Shown here piece after piece: positions 24,181-31,848 of a stretch of 40,748 nt of DNA (within the stretch, counting starts at the first letter, position 1; every line of letters starts with the position of its first letter). A program made the position numbers and the translations under genes. A model generated the notes under the pieces. The model worked only from the letters and a program-made list of their open reading frames with translations. It was not told where the DNA came from and ran no database searches. The stretch spans positions 1 to 40,748 of the forward strand of contig NZ_JACEFC010000031.1 of the NCBI RefSeq assembly GCF_014180715.1, written 5' to 3'. The DNA is from Nocardioides stalactiti (lineage in GTDB: Bacteria; Actinomycetota; Actinomycetes; Propionibacteriales; Nocardioidaceae).

Positions 24181-25335
24181 ATGATCGACTTCACCATCAC
24201 CCCGGAGCTGGCCGCGCGCCGGGACGCGGTGCGCGCCTTCGTCGCCGACAAGGTCGTCCCCTTCGAGAACGACCCGCGGATGACCGCGCACGGGCCGACC
24301 GAGGAGCTCCGCGACGAGCTCGTCGCCCTCGCCCGCGAGGCCGGGCTGCTGACCTTCCAGGTGGCTCGTGCGGGCGTCCCTGCGATCAGCCACGTCGAGC
24401 AGGCCGTCCTGTTCGAGGCGGCCGGCTGGTCCTCCCTCGGCCCGGTCGCGCTCAACTGCGCGGCTCCCGACGAGGGCAACATGTTCCTGCTCGGCAAGAT
24501 CGCGAACCCCCAGCAGACCAAGGAGTTCCTCGACCCGGTCGTCGAGGGTCACCAGCGCTCGGTGTTCGCGATGACCGAGCCCGGCGGAGCCGGGTCCGAC
24601 CCCCGCCAGCTCGCGACGACCGCGGTGCGCGACGGCGACGGCTACGTCATCAACGGCGTGAAGTGGTTGATCACCGGGGCCAACGGCGCCAGGACGTGGA
24701 TCATCATGGCCGACCTCGAGGGCGCCGGCGCGACGCTGTTCCTGTGCGACGGCGACACCCCCGGCATCGTCATCGAGCGGACCATGGACACGATGGACCG
24801 CAACTACGTCGCCGGTCACTGTGTCGTCCGCTTCGACGACCTGCACCTCCCGGCCTCGGCCCTGCTGGGCGAGGAGGGCGAGGCTTTCCGCTACGCCCAG
24901 CTGCGCCTCGCCCCGGCCCGGCTCACCCACTGCATGCGGTGGCTCGGCGGCGCCGTCCGCGCGCAGTCGATCGCCCTGGACCACGCCAGGACCCGCACCG
25001 CCTTCGGCAAGCCGATCGGCCAGCACCAAGGCGTCGGCTTCCAGCTCGCCGACAATGAGATCGCGATCCAGCAGTGCCGGCTGATGATCTGGTGGGCGTG
25101 CTGGGTCCTCGACCAGGGCCAGCAGGGCCGCCACGAGAGCTCGATGACCAAGGCGATGGTCTCCGAGGAGCTCTTCAAGGTCGCCGACCGCTGCGTCCAG
25201 GTCCTCGGCGGCATGGGCATCAGCGACGAGACGCCCGTCGCGGGCTTCTTCCGCGACGTCCGCGCGTTCCGGCTGTACGACGGCCCGACCGAGGTCCACC
25301 AGCACGCGATCGCCACCAGGCTGCTGCGCGACTGA
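24181..25335 (+). CDS. ACAD10/11-like acyl-CoA dehydrogenase
   Basis: A 384-aa acyl-CoA dehydrogenase that resembles the dehydrogenase domain of ACAD11 more than FadE paralogues. Diagnostic stretches are NCAAPDEGNM, FAMTEPGGAGSDP, INGVKWLITGANG, LTHCMRWLG and LYDGPTEVHQ. In the last, Asp367 stands where ordinary enzymes have the base Glu of YEGT; ACAD10/11 also have Asp there (DGPDEVH). With the kinase 21 nt upstream it makes a split version of the fused eukaryotic enzyme. In that chemistry the phosphorylated 4-hydroxyacyl-CoA loses phosphate and enters beta-oxidation. SD AAGGGG before the ATG. Convergent with the MFS gene. Confidence 0.88.
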   Translation: MIDFTITPELAARRDAVRAFVADKVVPFENDPRMTAHGPTEELRDELVALAREAGLLTFQVARAGVPAISHVEQAVLFEAAGWSSLGPVALNCAAPDEGNMFLLGKIANPQQTKEFLDPVVEGHQRSVFAMTEPGGAGSDPRQLATTAVRDGDGYVINGVKWLITGANGARTWIIMADLEGAGATLFLCDGDTPGIVIERTMDTMDRNYVAGHCVVRFDDLHLPASALLGEEGEAFRYAQLRLAPARLTHCMRWLGGAVRAQSIALDHARTRTAFGKPIGQHQGVGFQLADNEIAIQQCRLMIWWACWVLDQGQQGRHESSMTKAMVSEELFKVADRCVQVLGGMGISDETPVAGFFRDVRAFRLYDGPTEVHQHAIATRLLRD

Positions 25336-25343
25336 GTGCTCAG
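25332..25343. terminator. Palindrome holding both stop codons of a convergent pair
   Basis: CTGAG-TG-CTCAG contains the TGA of the ACAD11-like gene and the TGA of the MFS gene, which end only 4 nt apart. The 5-bp stem is weak. Confidence 0.3.
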
Positions 25344-26530
25344 GCGGACGGGACCACCGGTGGCGCGCTGCGCGCGCGGACGGCGAGCAACGTCGTCCAC
25401 GCCGCCCCGGCCAGCGCGAAGCCGCAGCCCACGGCGAACGCCCACGACAGGTCGTGCGCGCGGGCCACGAGTCCCAGCGCGATCGGTCCGAACCCGAGGC
25501 CGATGTCGATGAACGCCGACGCGGTACCGGCTGCAGCGCCGCGCTCGGACGGCGTCGCGGTGGCGAACACCGCGGCGAAGAACGCCGGCGTGGAGAACGT
25601 GACGCCGACGGCCATCACGACGACCCCGGCGATCATCCCGGTCGGCGTCTGCCAGGCGACGAGCAGCGCCAGCCCGGCGGCGATCAAGAGCAGGGACCCG
25701 GTCGCGAGCGGCAGCGAGGGCAACCGGTCGGGCACCTTGGCGAACGCGACCCGGCAGAACACGATCACCAGGCCGTAGACCGCCAGGGCGAGCGAGGTGT
25801 TGTCGAGGCCCACCTGCGTCGACCAGAGCGAGGCGAAGGCGAGGAAGCCACTGATCGCTGCGAGCGAGGCGAAGAAGCCGAGCGACACGGGGATGCCCGG
25901 GCGGTGGATGAGCTTGCCGTGGCCCTCCTCCCCCGTGCCTGGGACCTCCGGCACCCAGCGCACGATCAGCGCCGCGCTGACGGCGAGACCGCCAGCCAGC
26001 CACCACGCCTCGTCGAAGCCCCACGTCTCGACCACCACCTCGCCGAGCGGCGGGCCCGCGGTGATCCCGAGGTAGAGGCCGAGCGAGTTGTAGCTGAGCG
26101 CCTCCCCCATCCGCTCCGGCGGCGAGAGGTCGGCGAGGAGCGCGAACCCGGCGACGAAGAACGCCGCCTCGGCGATGCCCTGCACCAGCCGGACAGCGAC
26201 GACGCCGGCGAGGCTGTCGACGTACGGCAGCGCCAGCATGCCGACGGCCGCGAGCAACGCCCCGAGGACGAGCAACGGGATCCGTCCGTGGACGTCGGAG
26301 AGCCGGCCGGCGATCGGCCGGCAGACCAGCGCAGTGACGCCGAACGCCCCGAAGGCGAGGCCGGCGCCCGCCTCGTCGGAGCCGATCGGCCCGGTGGCGT
26401 AGAGCGGCAGGCAGTAGATCGCGATCCCGACCGAGATGAAGTACGCCAGGTCGGCCACTCCCAGCGCGACGAACCCGCGCGTGAAGAGCGACGGCGCGAC
26501 TTCCTCGTTCACCAGGCGATCATGGCGCAC
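25340..26530 (-). CDS. Major facilitator superfamily (MFS) transporter
   Basis: A ~396-aa, probably 12-span membrane protein. The loop between the second and third spans is VCRPIAGRLSDVHGRIPLLVLG, the MFS signature (GxxxDxxGRR-like). GIAEAAFFVAGFALLADLSPPERMGEALSYNSLGLYLGITAGPPLGE is the fourth and fifth span region seen in drug:H+ antiporters. The substrate is unknown; uptake or efflux of a compound handled by the surrounding lipid genes is possible. I placed the start at the GTG at 26530; a GTG at 26512 is equally possible and neither has an SD. It is divergent from the 575-aa dehydrogenase. Confidence 0.85.
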   Translation of the reverse strand: MRHDRLVNEEVAPSLFTRGFVALGVADLAYFISVGIAIYCLPLYATGPIGSDEAGAGLAFGAFGVTALVCRPIAGRLSDVHGRIPLLVLGALLAAVGMLALPYVDSLAGVVAVRLVQGIAEAAFFVAGFALLADLSPPERMGEALSYNSLGLYLGITAGPPLGEVVVETWGFDEAWWLAGGLAVSAALIVRWVPEVPGTGEEGHGKLIHRPGIPVSLGFFASLAAISGFLAFASLWSTQVGLDNTSLALAVYGLVIVFCRVAFAKVPDRLPSLPLATGSLLLIAAGLALLVAWQTPTGMIAGVVVMAVGVTFSTPAFFAAVFATATPSERGAAAGTASAFIDIGLGFGPIALGLVARAHDLSWAFAVGCGFALAGAAWTTLLAVRARSAPPVVPSA

Positions 26531-26536
26531 TAGGGT
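26531..26536 (+). promoter_or_regulatory. -10 element for the 575-aa acyl-CoA dehydrogenase
   Basis: TAGGGT lies 31 nt before the ATG at 26568. Unlike the leaderless cases, a 5' leader with a GAGGAG SD (about 26556-26561) separates it from the start. Confidence 0.4.
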
Positions 26537-26567
26537 GACGCGCGGACCTTCGACCGAGGAGAAGACC

Positions 26568-28295
26568 ATGGCTGTTGCCGCCAAGGACCTGCTGATCAAC
26601 CCCCGCACCTACGCGCCGACGTTCGACGCGGAGACCACGCGGATCCTGACCGCGACGGTCGAGCACTTCGAGAACCGCGGCCTGACCAGGCTGGTCGACG
26701 ACTACCACGCGAAGGCCTGGTACGACGACTTCCTCGAGTTCGTCGCGAAGGAGAAGCTGTTCGCGACCTTCATGACCCCGGCCCGCGACGCCGACGGCGA
26801 CCCGGAGAAGCGCTGGGACACGGCGCGGGTCGCCGCGATGTCGGAGCTGCTCGGCTTCTACGGGCTGTCCTACTGGTACCCCTGGCAGGTCACCTGCCTC
26901 GGCCTCGGCCCGGTCTGGCAGAGCGACAACGCAGCCGCGCGGGCGCGCGCCGCCGCGTCCCTCGACGCCGGTGGCGTCGCCGCCTTCGGCCTCTCCGAGC
27001 GCGAGCACGGCGCCGACATCTACTCCACCGACATGGTGCTGACACCGCAGCCGGACGGCACCTTCCTGGCGACCGGCGGCAAGTACTACATCGGCAACGG
27101 CAACGTCGCCGCCACGGTGTCGGTGTTCGGCCGGATCGACGGTGTCGAGGGCCAGGACCAGTACGTCTTCTTCTACGCCGACAGCGCCCACCCGGCGTAC
27201 CACCTGGTGCAGAACGTGGTGCCCAACCAGAACTACGTCTCCGAGTTCCGGCTCGAGGACTACCCGGTCACCGAGGCCGACATCCTGCACCGTGGTGACG
27301 AGGCGTTCAGCGCAGCGCTCAACACGGTCAACGTGGGCAAGTTCAACCTCGGCTTCGGCGCGATCGGTCTGTGCACGCACGGCCTCTACGAGTCGATCCG
27401 GCACGCCCACCACCGGACCCTGTACGGCAAGCCGGTCACCGCGATGGCGCACATCCGTGAGGGCTTCGTCGACTCCTACGCCCGGCTCGTCGCGATGAAG
27501 CTGTTCGGCGACCGCGCGATCGACTACTTCCGCACCGCGAGCCCGGACGACCGGCGCTACCTGCTCTACGTCCCCACCACCAAGATGAAGGTGACCGACG
27601 AGGGCGAGAAGGTGATGATCCAGCTCGGCAACATCGTCGCCGCGAAGGGGTTCGAGAAGGACAACTTCATCACCATCGCGAAGTACGACACCACCTGCCT
27701 GCCGCGGCTGGAGGGCACGGTCGCGATCAACCTCGGGCTGATGCTGAAGTTCATGCCGGCGTACCTGTTCCTCTCCGAGGAGCAGCCTGAGGTGCCGACG
27801 ATGCAGGGCCCGAAGGACGACGACTACCTGTTCCGCCAGGGCCCGACCCGCGGGCTCGGCAAGGTCCGCTTCCACGACTGGCGGACGGCGTACGCCGCGG
27901 CGGCGCACATCCCGAACGTGGCGGTGTTCACCGAGCAGGCCGAGCTGTTCACCCAGCTGCTGATGACCGCGGCACCGGACGAGGCCCAGCAGCAGGACAT
28001 GGACTTCCTGCTCGCGATCGGCGACATCTTCAGCCTGATCGTCTACGGCCAGGGGATCCTCGAGCAGGCCGCGCTGATCGACCTCGAGCCCGATGTCGTC
28101 GACGCGATCTTCGGCTTCCTGGTCAAGGACTTCTCGAAGGGCTGCGTCACGATGCACGGCAAGGACTCCTCCACGCCTGAGCAGCAGGCGTGGGCGCTGT
28201 CCGCGGTCCGTAAGCCCGTGGTCGACCAGGCGCGGTTCGACCGCGTCTGGGGCGAGGTCGTCAGCCTCGCCGACGCCTATGCGATGAACCCGTGA
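26568..28295 (+). CDS. Acyl-CoA dehydrogenase family protein, long form (575 aa)
   Basis: The protein is about 190 residues longer than the ordinary enzymes in this window. The dehydrogenase core occupies roughly residues 25-390: AFGLSEREHGADI for the FAD loop, GKYYIGNGNVAATVSV, FGAIGLCTHGLYESIRHAHHRTLYGKPV for the C-terminal helices, and RLEGTVAINLGLM with the base Glu382 in the EGT motif. The C-terminal ~185 residues (from KFMPAYLFLSEEQ) form a helical domain like the extension of acyl-CoA oxidase-sized proteins (HIPNVAVFTEQAELFTQLLM). A dehydrogenase is likelier than an H2O2-forming oxidase, but sequence alone does not decide. The SD GAGGAG sets the start at 26568. Convergent with the ligase gene. 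Confidence 0.86.
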   Translation: MAVAAKDLLINPRTYAPTFDAETTRILTATVEHFENRGLTRLVDDYHAKAWYDDFLEFVAKEKLFATFMTPARDADGDPEKRWDTARVAAMSELLGFYGLSYWYPWQVTCLGLGPVWQSDNAAARARAAASLDAGGVAAFGLSEREHGADIYSTDMVLTPQPDGTFLATGGKYYIGNGNVAATVSVFGRIDGVEGQDQYVFFYADSAHPAYHLVQNVVPNQNYVSEFRLEDYPVTEADILHRGDEAFSAALNTVNVGKFNLGFGAIGLCTHGLYESIRHAHHRTLYGKPVTAMAHIREGFVDSYARLVAMKLFGDRAIDYFRTASPDDRRYLLYVPTTKMKVTDEGEKVMIQLGNIVAAKGFEKDNFITIAKYDTTCLPRLEGTVAINLGLMLKFMPAYLFLSEEQPEVPTMQGPKDDDYLFRQGPTRGLGKVRFHDWRTAYAAAAHIPNVAVFTEQAELFTQLLMTAAPDEAQQQDMDFLLAIGDIFSLIVYGQGILEQAALIDLEPDVVDAIFGFLVKDFSKGCVTMHGKDSSTPEQQAWALSAVRKPVVDQARFDRVWGEVVSLADAYAMNP

Positions 28296-28311
28296 CGGGG
28301 CCGGGCGTCAC
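28292..28311. terminator. Hairpin holding both stop codons of a convergent pair
   Basis: GTGACG (28292-28297), an 8-nt loop GGGCCGGG, then CGTCAC (28306-28311). The stem contains the stop codons of both convergent genes. It could act as a weak bidirectional terminator; there is no T-tract. Confidence 0.4.
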
Positions 28312-29954
28312 CCGGTCGGGAGCTCAGCCAGCTTCCGCTTGAGGACCTTGCCGGTCGGGTTGCGGGGCAGCTCGTCGAGGAAGACCACCTCGCGCGGCGT
28401 CTTGTAGCGCGCCAGGTTGCTCGACACGAAGGCCTTCACCTCGTCCTCGGAGAGGTCAGCCCCCTCGTTGAGGACGACGAACGCCCGCAGCCGCTGACCG
28501 AACCGCTCGTCGGCCACGCCGATCGCGGCGGCCTCACGCACCGCGTCGTGGGTGTAGAGCAGCTCCTCGATCTCGCCCGGGAAGACGTTCTCGCCGCCGG
28601 AGACGATCATGTCGTCGTCCCGGCCGTCGATGAAGAGCCGGCCGCGTCGGTCGAAGTGGCCGACGTCGCCGGTCGACATCAGGCCGTCGATCCGGTCCTT
28701 GTCACCGCCACCGGTGTAGCCCTCGAACTGGAAGTCGTTGCCGACGAAGATCCGGCCGGTCGTGCCTGCGGGGACCTCCGTGCCGTCGTCGCCGAAGATC
28801 TTGACGACCGCGCCCATCACCGGCTGCCCGACGCAGCCGGGCTCCGCCGCCAGGTCCTCGGGCACGGCGATGGTGGCGTAGGCGACCTCGGTGGAGCCGT
28901 ACATGTTGTGCAGCACCGGTCCGAACAGCGAGGTCGAACGGACCGCGAGCTCGGCGCCGAGCTGGGAGCCCGCGACGAAGATCGCGGTGAGCCGGGACAG
29001 GTCGGCCGCGGCGAAGGCGTCCTCGCCGAGCTCGACCATCTTCTGCAGCATCACCGGCACGCAGACCATGCCGGTGGCGCGGTGGGTCGACAGGTCCTCG
29101 AGGACCAGCGCGGGGTCGAACCGGCGCCGGACCACGAGGGTCGCGCCGAGCGAGCCGTTGAGCAGCGCCTGGGCGAAGCCGAGCGTGTGGAACATCGGCG
29201 CGGGCAGGACGAGCGTGCCCTTGGCCTCGAACGGCACCCGCGAGAGCAGCGCGCCGATCGGGGCGAGCGAGCGCGGCTCGGCGCGGGGCGCCCCCTTCGG
29301 GGTCCCCGTCGTCCCACTGGTGAGGAGGACGACCTTGGGGTCGACGCCGGCGCGCGGTGCCGGCGTGGTGTCGCCGCGGGCGACGATGCCCGCCACGGAG
29401 TCCGCACCCCGCTCGGAGGTGTCATCGGTCCAGGCGCGGAGCCGCCCGAGCCGGGTCTCGACCCCCTCGAGCAGCGCGCCGTACTCGTCGTCGTGGACGA
29501 GGAAGTCGGTGCCCTCGCGGGCCGCCACGTCGCGGATCTGCGGGCCGGCGAAGTCGGTGTTGAGCAGCACGATCCGCGCGCCGCAGCGGGCCGCGGCATA
29601 CGTCGCGACGAGGAACCAGCGGTGGTTGCGGGCCAGGATCGAGATCCCGTCGCCCGGCCGCAGGCCCGCGGTACGCCAGTGGTTCGCCAGGGCGTTGGCC
29701 GCGTCGTCCAGCTCGCCGTAGGTCATCGTGCCGAGCTCGTCGATGATCGCCGCCTGGTCACGACCGTGCCGCAGCGCCGCGATCGCCGGGATCCCGCCCA
29801 GCATGCCGTGGCGCCACATGGCCCGACCGATCTGGGCGACCACCCACGGCGGGTCCAGGCCGATCACACCTCGGCGGTAGGCCCACGAGGCGTAGACCGC
29901 CTCGTTGGCGACACGGCGGGCGATCTGGGCCGGAAGCGTGAGAGTCATCACCAC
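28308..29954 (-). CDS. Acyl-CoA synthetase (AMP-binding), FadD12-like
   Basis: A 548-aa ANL ligase. The phosphate loop is LTSGTTGTPKG (211-221), the core motif MYGSTEVAYATIA, the ribose/hinge segment STGDVGHFDRRGRLFIDGRDDDMIVSGGENVFPGEIEE, and the adenylation Lys lies in PRNPTGKVLKRKL near the C-terminus. The long N-terminus (IARRVANEAVYASWAYRRGVIG) is typical of mycobacterial FadD12-like enzymes. It activates a carboxylic acid of unknown chain length. The start is GTG at 29954, 7 nt after a minus-strand TAGGTT, so the mRNA is probably leaderless; GTG 29951 and ATG 29948 follow in frame. It is divergent from the 339-aa hypothetical gene. Confidence 0.9.
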   Translation of the reverse strand: MVMTLTLPAQIARRVANEAVYASWAYRRGVIGLDPPWVVAQIGRAMWRHGMLGGIPAIAALRHGRDQAAIIDELGTMTYGELDDAANALANHWRTAGLRPGDGISILARNHRWFLVATYAAARCGARIVLLNTDFAGPQIRDVAAREGTDFLVHDDEYGALLEGVETRLGRLRAWTDDTSERGADSVAGIVARGDTTPAPRAGVDPKVVLLTSGTTGTPKGAPRAEPRSLAPIGALLSRVPFEAKGTLVLPAPMFHTLGFAQALLNGSLGATLVVRRRFDPALVLEDLSTHRATGMVCVPVMLQKMVELGEDAFAAADLSRLTAIFVAGSQLGAELAVRSTSLFGPVLHNMYGSTEVAYATIAVPEDLAAEPGCVGQPVMGAVVKIFGDDGTEVPAGTTGRIFVGNDFQFEGYTGGGDKDRIDGLMSTGDVGHFDRRGRLFIDGRDDDMIVSGGENVFPGEIEELLYTHDAVREAAAIGVADERFGQRLRAFVVLNEGADLSEDEVKAFVSSNLARYKTPREVVFLDELPRNPTGKVLKRKLAELPTG

Positions 29955-29961
29955 GGATCAC

Positions 29962-29992
29962 AACCTAGACCCGATCGCGCTGGGCCTAGGCT
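29962..29992. promoter_or_regulatory. Back-to-back leaderless promoters
   Basis: The minus-strand -10 TAGGTT (29967 down to 29962) is 7 nt before the GTG at 29954. The plus-strand -10 TAGGCT (29987-29992) is 6 nt before the GTG at 29999. Only 19 nt separate the two -10 elements, so each covers the -35 region of the other and the two genes should compete for RNA polymerase. Confidence 0.5.
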
Positions 29993-29998
29993 CATCTC

Positions 29999-31018
29999 GT
30001 GTCCACGAGATCCGACCTGGCCGACCAGCTGCTCGACGCGCAGGTCGCCTTCCACCTCGCCCAGCTCCGCGGCAAGCGCGCCACCGCCACGGCGGCCGAG
30101 CTGGCCGACGAGCTGCTCGACGCCGTCGGGCAGCACCAGATCGCGGACCTGGTCGACGCGGAGCGCGCCAAGTTGGTCATCGCGCGGCTCATCACGACGG
30201 CGCCCGGCAGCGCCGCGGCCGCCGGGCTGGTCGAGCTCGTCATCGATGTCGTGCTCGAAGGGCCGGCCACGCCGTACCCGCTCGGTGAGCTGGTCGACCG
30301 CGACCAGGTCGCCGAGCTCGTCGACGCCCTGCTCACCCAGGCGCCGCTCCTCGGCAAGGCGCTCGACGAGCTGGCCGACAGCCCGCTGATCGGCGCCGTC
30401 GCCTCCCGGTTCATGGGTCGCATCGTCGGCGAGGTGATGGCGACCAACAAGGCGGTCGCCGACAAGCTGCCCGGGCTCGGAGCCCTGGTCTCGCTCGGCA
30501 ACGCGGCGGCCGCGGGTGTGGTGGGCGCCGCCGGCAAGGGACTCGACGGGCTCCTCGGCGACACGGTCGGCAAGAGCGGCGCCTTCGCCGTACGCCGACT
30601 CAGCAAGATCACCGTCGAGACCCTCCAGGACCCGACCACCCGTGAGGCCGTCCTCCAGGCCTGGGACGTCGTCGCGGCCGAGAAGGTCCAGGGCGTCGGC
30701 CGCGTCGCGAGCCGCGACGAGCTGGCCGGGATCATCGGCAGCGTGCACGAGCTCGCGGTCGGGACCCTCGCCGGGAAGCACGTCCAGGAGCTCGTCGGGG
30801 TGCTGGTCGACGGCTTCTTCGACCGGTTCGGCGGCTACACGCCGACCGAGCTGCTCGAGCAGCTCGACCTGGACCGCAAGGACCTGCGCGACGACGTCGC
30901 GAAGGCGGCACCGACGCTGCTCGCCGTGCTCGACGAGAGCGGCGACCTGGAGCGACTGCTCCGCGCGCGGCTCGCGCCGTTCTACGACTCCCCCGAGGTC
31001 TCCGACCTGCTCGGCTGA
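29999..31018 (+). CDS. Hypothetical protein, 339 aa, helical
   Basis: I do not recognise a family. The protein is nearly all helical and Ala/Leu/Asp/Val-rich, with repeating short helices such as RSDLADQLLDAQVAFHLAQL, AAELADELLDAVGQHQIADLVD and DRDQVAELVDALLTQAPLLGKALDELAD. A more hydrophobic, Gly-rich middle (LPGLGALVSLGNAAAAGVVGAAGKGLDGLLGD, about 160-195) could associate with a membrane or lipid surface. There is no signal peptide or enzyme motif. A leaderless promoter is shared back-to-back with an acyl-CoA synthetase gene, so a lipid-related role is possible. Its 3' end overlaps the convergent hydrolase by 37 bp. Confidence 0.7.
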   Translation: MSTRSDLADQLLDAQVAFHLAQLRGKRATATAAELADELLDAVGQHQIADLVDAERAKLVIARLITTAPGSAAAAGLVELVIDVVLEGPATPYPLGELVDRDQVAELVDALLTQAPLLGKALDELADSPLIGAVASRFMGRIVGEVMATNKAVADKLPGLGALVSLGNAAAAGVVGAAGKGLDGLLGDTVGKSGAFAVRRLSKITVETLQDPTTREAVLQAWDVVAAEKVQGVGRVASRDELAGIIGSVHELAVGTLAGKHVQELVGVLVDGFFDRFGGYTPTELLEQLDLDRKDLRDDVAKAAPTLLAVLDESGDLERLLRARLAPFYDSPEVSDLLG

Positions 31019-31848
31019 GCGGACAGGAAGTCGCGCAGCAGCGCGACGAACCGGTCCGGCGCCTCCACGGTGGGGCTGTGCCCGCTCTCGGCGATCACCT
31101 CGACCCGCACGTTCGGCACGGCGTCCCATCGGGCGCGGGTCGGCGCGAGCGGGTAGAACTGATCACGCCCGCCGAGGATCGCCAGCGCAGGGAGCCCCAC
31201 GTCGCCGAGCCGCTGGTCGAGCGGCCGGTCCGCCATCGCGCGGGCCCGTTCGACGAGCACGGCGCGGAACGTCCGCGGGTCCGCCGCCCGCAGGTCCGTG
31301 CCCGCCTGCGCCGGGTCGGCGAACGCACGGTCGGGGCGGAAGCCCTTAGCGAACCCGAGCCCGCCGTGGCTCGGCGGGCTGAGCCTCGACAGCGCCTGGA
31401 GGCTCCGCGCGACGAGCACGTTGGCACCGAGCCGGTGGCCCGGCGGGAAGGTCGCCGTCGCGTAGTCCGGAGCCTGCCCGACCACCACGACCCCGCGAGC
31501 CCGACCCGACCGCTCGGCGAGCCCGATCGCGATGTCGGAGCCGAAGGAGTGACCCACCGTGACGAAGTCGCCCACCCCGAGCGTGTCGAGCACCGACAGC
31601 ACCATCGAGGTCTGCGTCTCGTGGTCGAAACGGCCGCCGTCCCGCGAGGAGGAGCCGCAGCCCAGCAGGTCCACCCGGACCAGCCGGTGGTCCTCGCTCA
31701 GCAGCGGCACCACGGCGTCGTACCAGTGCAAGGAGGAGGCGAACCCGTGCACGAGCACCAGGACCGGCGCGTCGGCCGGTCCGTCCTCCCGGACGTGGAT
31801 GCGCCCCGCGGGCACGTCGACGAAGGACCCGATGGCTGCTCTGCTCAC
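30982..31848 (-). CDS. Alpha/beta hydrolase
   Basis: A 288-aa hydrolase with a clear triad: Ser101 in GHSFGSD, Asp229 in GGRDQFYPLAP and His257 in AESGHSPTVEAP. The oxyanion segment is LVHGFASSLHWYDAV, and VRVDLLGCGSSS precedes the elbow. I chose the GTG at 31848, which overlaps the amidase stop as GTGA and has an AGGA about 8 nt upstream; an ATG at 31857 would overlap more. The two genes are therefore coupled and probably work on related substrates (amide or ester cleavage). The end overlaps the 339-aa gene on the other strand. Confidence 0.87.
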   Translation of the reverse strand: MSRAAIGSFVDVPAGRIHVREDGPADAPVLVLVHGFASSLHWYDAVVPLLSEDHRLVRVDLLGCGSSSRDGGRFDHETQTSMVLSVLDTLGVGDFVTVGHSFGSDIAIGLAERSGRARGVVVVGQAPDYATATFPPGHRLGANVLVARSLQALSRLSPPSHGGLGFAKGFRPDRAFADPAQAGTDLRAADPRTFRAVLVERARAMADRPLDQRLGDVGLPALAILGGRDQFYPLAPTRARWDAVPNVRVEVIAESGHSPTVEAPDRFVALLRDFLSAQPSRSETSGES

